Of a stretch of DNA of 64,000 bases, positions 60,506 to 64,000 are shown piece after piece. Every line of letters starts with the position of its first letter. The stretch's first letter is position 1. This DNA is from Spirochaetaceae bacterium (GTDB lineage: Bacteria; Spirochaetota; Spirochaetia; Treponematales; Breznakiellaceae). The translations under genes were made by a program, and so were the position numbers. The notes beneath the pieces were generated by a model that made no database searches, had not been told where the DNA came from, and saw only the letters and a program-made list of their open reading frames with translations. The DNA is taken from contig JAITJI010000118.1 of the NCBI GenBank assembly GCA_031279015.1, positions 1-64,000 of the forward strand, read 5' to 3'.

Positions 60506-61701
60506 TGTTCCCCTCCGCTTAACCGGAGAATGACCGTTTCCAGTAACCGCCGCCCCCATTCAATTGAGTTGATCTCAATGGTATCCTGTTCCCGGCCTTC
60601 CTCCCCCAGGGCGATCCCCAGGGAGATGGCGGGGATCCCCCGGCTGGAAAGGATGGCCGAAATATCGGCGCCCTGCTCTTCGGTAATCTTTATCCGCTGT
60701 TCCTTCATGATTCCCAGCAGGGTGTTCATCAGTTTCCCGCTGACCGCCGGGTCCCCCACGGGTACGCCGGATCTGATCTGCAGATCGATCCGTAGTCCCG
60801 GGATTCCGGCATTTTCAACCGTGGCCCTGACGGTATTGACGGCCATTTCCAGGAGCGCCCTGTCGGATGATTCCAGTTCCACATCCAGCGCCGCCTCGGT
60901 AGGATAGCGGCCAAAGGTAGTTGCCGCCTCTATGCGGCGGATGTAGAGCCGGGTGAGGCCGCTGCTGTCCCAGGTGATCCCTGAAAGCCGGCTGGCTACG
61001 GAAAGCAGGGTATCCACCACCGCGGATGGCGCCACGGTTCCCCGGCCGGATGACCGTTCCTGCGTGAGGGAGATCTCCATCCGGCAGGTTCCCCGGGACT
61101 GGGTTGTCAGGGTTCCCAGGCGGAGCCCCCGGATGCCCAGGGCCGCAAAGGGGCGTTCGGAGGACTTTTCAATGAAGGGTAAAAAAAGCTTGTCCGCAGG
61201 ATCGTCCCCGGAACGGGCGGCAAAGAGGAGGAGGATGTTCCGGCGGTTCTCCATACCGGGAAAATTCAGCCGCTCCGCCACGGACAGGAGGGCAGCGGCG
61301 CCGAGAATATCCGCCAGGCCAGCGCCCCGGGCAAATTCCGCGTCCAGCCGGGAGAGACTTTCCAGGGGATGCCAACGCCGGGAACCGAGATCCGCAAAGA
61401 GGAGGAGGGGTGGTTTATCGGAGGGGGCCTCCGGACGGATCCATGCCAGAATGTTGCCCTCCGGGTCCACCCGGGGGGTGATCCCCAGGTTTTTCAGCCG
61501 TTCCAGGACAAAAGCGGCCCGCCGTTCTTCCCTGTCTGTTGGAGAGGGCATCTCCGCCAGACGCAGGGCATCCGCCAGCAGATGATCCGCCAGGGGAGAC
61601 CGGGATTTTTGGGAGCGCTGCAGACGCCGGATGGCCCTTCCTCCAAGGCCGGCCAGATCCCTGACGATAGACTGTAGATACTTCCGTAGATTTTTCAACA
61701 A
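60502..61701 (-). CDS. M20/M42-like peptidase homologue lacking metal ligands
   Basis: 399 residues with the overall order of an M20-type aminopeptidase: a helical N terminus, a catalytic-domain-like part (residues ~40-180 and 320-399) and an inserted dimerisation-like domain. The zinc ligands are not conserved: where active members have a His-x-Asp the sequence reads LLLFADLGS, the Glu-Glu pair is replaced by RSGDDP, and the last His region reads EQDTIEINS. It is therefore probably not a peptidase. TTG start after GGAGGGA; the second TTG at 61698 has better spacing. Translationally coupled to gpgS, which suggests a joint role. Confidence 0.65.
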   Translation of the reverse strand: MLKNLRKYLQSIVRDLAGLGGRAIRRLQRSQKSRSPLADHLLADALRLAEMPSPTDREERRAAFVLERLKNLGITPRVDPEGNILAWIRPEAPSDKPPLLLFADLGSRRWHPLESLSRLDAEFARGAGLADILGAAALLSVAERLNFPGMENRRNILLLFAARSGDDPADKLFLPFIEKSSERPFAALGIRGLRLGTLTTQSRGTCRMEISLTQERSSGRGTVAPSAVVDTLLSVASRLSGITWDSSGLTRLYIRRIEAATTFGRYPTEAALDVELESSDRALLEMAVNTVRATVENAGIPGLRIDLQIRSGVPVGDPAVSGKLMNTLLGIMKEQRIKITEEQGADISAILSSRGIPAISLGIALGEEGREQDTIEINSIEWGRRLLETVILRLSGGEQ

Positions 61702-61887
61702 TCCCTCCGTTTCCAGAATAAGTTATTTTCACTAACATGTCCATTTCTGTTTCCCTGTGTATAAATTTCTATCCCAACCGGCTGTTCTCTTCTTCCGGTT
61801 TTCGATATACTTAAGAAAAGATGTAAAAACCTCGGGCCTTTACCTCCCCCCCCTGGGTTTTCAGAAATCATAGCAAAGGAGTTCCCG

Positions 61888-63591
61888 GTGGAAGCCTTAA
61901 AGAAGAATCCCGCTTGGAAGGGCCGCCGCGGCCCGGTGGTGCTCGTCATCATGGACGGCGTAGGATACGGTAAGTATACGGAAGGCGATGCGGTGGCCGA
62001 TTCCAAGATGTACCATTTGGATGCCATCAAGGCGAAGAGTCCCCACGCCAAACTGAAGGCCCATGGAAAGGCGGTTGGCCTCCCCTCGGACGATGATATG
62101 GGCAACAGCGAGGTAGGGCACAACGCCATGGGTTGCGGCCGGGTCTTTGAGCAGGGGGCCGCCCTGGTTTCCGCCTCCATCGCCAAGGGGGCCATGTTCA
62201 CCGGCGCCGCCTGGCGGGAGATCGTTTCCAATATAACCGGCGCATCCGGGGCTAAGGGTACGTTGCACTTTATCGGGCTCTTTTCCGACGGCAACGTCCA
62301 CAGCCACCTGGATCACCTCAAGGCCATGATCCGGCAGGCGAAAAAAGAGGGAATCAAAAAGGTCCGGGTCCACGTGCTTTTTGACGGACGGGACGTGGGG
62401 GAGACCAGCGCCCTGGAGTACCTGGATCCCTTTGAGGCGTTTCTCAAGGAAGAATGTCAAAGCGCGGGTGATGCCGGCGGTTTCGATGCCCGGATAGCCT
62501 CCGGGGGCGGCCGGATGTGGATCACCATGGACCGTTACGGTGCAGACTGGGCCATGGTGGAACGGGGCTGGAAAACCCACGTTCACGGTGAGGCCCGGCA
62601 GTTTCCAAACGCCCGGGAGGCGGTGGAGACCTTCCGGAAGGAGATCCCCGGGATCATCGATCAGGATCTCAAGGAATTTGTGGTGGCCCGGGAGGGGAAG
62701 CCAATCGGTCCTATCCTGGATGGAGATTCGGTTGTCTACTTTAACTTCCGGGGGGACAGGGCTCTGGAGATAAGCGCCGCTTTTGAGGAAGATAGGTTTG
62801 ACAAATTTGACCGGGGCCGCCGGCCCGGAATCTGTTATGCCGGGATGATGGAATACGACGGGGACCTCCACGTGCCAAAGCGCTACCTGGTAAGCCCCCC
62901 CGCCATTGACCGGACCATGGGTGAATACCTGGCCGCCACCGGGGTACGCACCCTGGCCATATCGGAAACCCAGAAGTACGGTCATGTTACCTACTTCTTC
63001 AACGGTAACAGGACCGGTAAATTCGATGACAAACTGGAAGACTATGTGGAGATCAGGAGCGATGTGGTCCCCTTTGAGCAGCGGCCCTGGATGAAGTGCG
63101 CCGAGATCACCGATGAGGTCCTCAAGGCTATTTCCTCGGGAAAATACGACTTTATCAGGCTTAACTACCCCAACGGCGACATGGTAGGCCACACCGGGGT
63201 GTACCAGGCGGTGGTTTGCTCCATGGAGGGGATGGACATCCAGATTGGCCGCCTTGCCAAAGCGGTGGAGGAGGCCGGGGGGCTTATGGTGATCACCGCA
63301 GACCACGGCAACTCCGACGACATGTTTGAACACAACAAAAAGACCGGAGAGGTGGTCCGTAAGGAAGACGGCAGCCCCAAGGCAAAGACCAGCCACAGCC
63401 TTAACCCCGTGCCCTGCATCGTCTATGATCCCGAATACCGGGGGGAGTATGAAACCGAACCCAAGGACGGGGCCCTGCGGGAAGGCCTGGGGATCAGTTC
63501 CATTGCGGCGACCTGCATTGTCCTGCTGGGCTACCTGCCCCCCGGGGATTACGACAAACCGGTATTGCGTGCCAAAGATGCGGAAGCCTGA
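61888..63591 (+). CDS. gpmI: 2,3-bisphosphoglycerate-independent phosphoglycerate mutase
   Basis: 567 residues, of the longer iPGM type. LVIMDGVGYGKY begins the alkaline-phosphatase-like half, MGNSEVGHNAMG holds the phospho-accepting Ser74, and ITADHGNSDDM near residue 470 and SHSLNPVPCI give further metal ligands. It interconverts 3- and 2-phosphoglycerate in glycolysis. AAAGGAG precedes a GTG start at 61888. A TATACT box (61806-61811) suggests a promoter about 75 bp upstream, although its -35 box is poor. It diverges from the M20/gpgS unit; both use 3-phosphoglycerate. Confidence 0.95.
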   Translation: MEALKKNPAWKGRRGPVVLVIMDGVGYGKYTEGDAVADSKMYHLDAIKAKSPHAKLKAHGKAVGLPSDDDMGNSEVGHNAMGCGRVFEQGAALVSASIAKGAMFTGAAWREIVSNITGASGAKGTLHFIGLFSDGNVHSHLDHLKAMIRQAKKEGIKKVRVHVLFDGRDVGETSALEYLDPFEAFLKEECQSAGDAGGFDARIASGGGRMWITMDRYGADWAMVERGWKTHVHGEARQFPNAREAVETFRKEIPGIIDQDLKEFVVAREGKPIGPILDGDSVVYFNFRGDRALEISAAFEEDRFDKFDRGRRPGICYAGMMEYDGDLHVPKRYLVSPPAIDRTMGEYLAATGVRTLAISETQKYGHVTYFFNGNRTGKFDDKLEDYVEIRSDVVPFEQRPWMKCAEITDEVLKAISSGKYDFIRLNYPNGDMVGHTGVYQAVVCSMEGMDIQIGRLAKAVEEAGGLMVITADHGNSDDMFEHNKKTGEVVRKEDGSPKAKTSHSLNPVPCIVYDPEYRGEYETEPKDGALREGLGISSIAATCIVLLGYLPPGDYDKPVLRAKDAEA

Positions 63592-63686
63592 ATCTCTGTT
63601 GTCATTTGACCGGATTAATGGAAACAATCCATGGCGGTACAGACCGGAAATTCCGGCGCTAAGGCCGTACCGGTTTGGGAAGGGGC

Positions 63687-64000
63687 CTATCTTATCAGCC
63701 AGGCAATGATGTAAAAGAGGTAAATATGGGCTGGGTAGAAGATATAAAAGAAGTATTTGTTGCCCCGGCCCCGCTGTCCGTTGTATAAAAGGACCGGTAT
63801 AATGGCGGCAACCATAAGCCACTGGGCCTCTTGTCCGCCAAACCATGTAAGGATGCTGACGGCCAATATCACAGCGGCCTGGGCGAGTCTCCAATTCCGC
63901 AGCAGATAAAACAGAATCCCCATGAAGACAAGGACAAATCCGCCTTCAACGGTAATAGGATTGGGCAGAAAGAGCAGCAGTATTACTGCTAAACGGTTTT
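63687..64000 (-). CDS. TraX-like membrane protein, C-terminal part (5' end outside window)
   Basis: The frame is open from the right edge to a TAG at 63687-63689, about 104 residues. It has four hydrophobic stretches and ends with YFFYIFYPAHIYLFYI, the signature C terminus of TraX-family proteins (YxFYPAH), which acetylate pilin in conjugative plasmids but are widespread chromosomal acetyltransferase-like membrane proteins. The internal ATG at 63923 is not the likely start because the frame continues uninterrupted to the edge. Function here is unknown. Confidence 0.75.
   Translation of the reverse strand, partial: NRLAVILLLFLPNPITVEGGFVLVFMGILFYLLRNWRLAQAAVILAVSILTWFGGQEAQWLMVAAIIPVLLYNGQRGRGNKYFFYIFYPAHIYLFYIIAWLIR

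Noticed and set aside
63592..63686. Inverted GGTAC/GTACC pair as terminator between gpmI and the TraX-like gene
   Set aside because: Long loop, no T-run on either strand; likely chance.
61897..63894. 665-residue reverse frame opposite phosphoglycerate mutase
   Set aside because: An antisense shadow of a highly conserved enzyme; GC-rich codon use keeps it open and its sequence resembles no protein.

Overview
The window looks like chromosomal DNA of a spirochaete, most likely a GC-rich relative of Treponema. This is inferred from the gene set: two RsmE-type methyltransferases, a spirochaete-like TRAP pair with a fused DctQM, a MurA with Asp in place of the catalytic Cys, a glucosyl-3-phosphoglycerate synthase, and large exported proteins ending in probable outer-membrane barrels. 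GC content looks like the mid-to-high 50s percent by eye; it was not computed. There is no prophage, CRISPR array, rRNA or tRNA. The only mobile-element trace is a short ISAs1-type transposase remnant near the left edge.

Layout. 0-6.5 kb: a nuclease-like gene cut by the left edge, an IS remnant, a diverged RsmE, two unrecognised proteins (one HExxHH, one exported), a MATE exporter with a clear promoter, and a VanY-like lipoprotein. 6.6-18.6 kb: a PHP-UvrD fusion helicase, then leftward genes: UroD-family protein/MFS, NifU-domain/YgiQ, and a heterodimeric ABC exporter. 18.7-24.7 kb: carboxy-terminal protease, RsmE and WecG-type glycosyltransferase; TrmJ facing them; then a STAS/zinc-ribbon, YbjN-like and PspA cluster. 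24.7-25.1 kb: an AT-rich gap with a cluster of DnaA-box-like sites, a candidate origin or DnaA-binding locus. 25.1-29.1 kb: two adjacent membrane proteins with LptF/LptG-like topology, then MurA. 29.4-35.2 kb: a large HExxH surface protein, a GH1 glycosidase and a CNNM/CBS protein. 35.2-42.7 kb: an efflux operon with its own operator: tandem-TetR regulator, 51-residue ORF, TolC-like protein, adaptor, RND pump and PII-like protein. 42.8-54.9 kb: TatD, AsnS, D,D-carboxypeptidase, bacteriohemerythrin, CarA-CarB, a bacterial GH3 ligase, a HAD phosphatase and a PlsC-type acyltransferase. 54.9-64 kb: TRAP transporter, FucI-like isomerase, GpgS coupled to a degenerate M20-type protein, phosphoglycerate mutase, and a TraX-like gene cut by the right edge.

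The genes are mainly housekeeping (peptidoglycan, pyrimidine, tRNA/rRNA modification, glycolysis) mixed with envelope and export functions. The observations most worth checking are the DnaA-box cluster at 24.76-25.02 kb, the LptF/LptG-like pair beside it, the efflux operon with a double TetR and a hidden small ORF, and a recurring promoter arrangement in which the -10 box lies only 5-8 nt before the start codon (ctp, murA, tatD, perhaps asnS), suggesting leaderless mRNAs.
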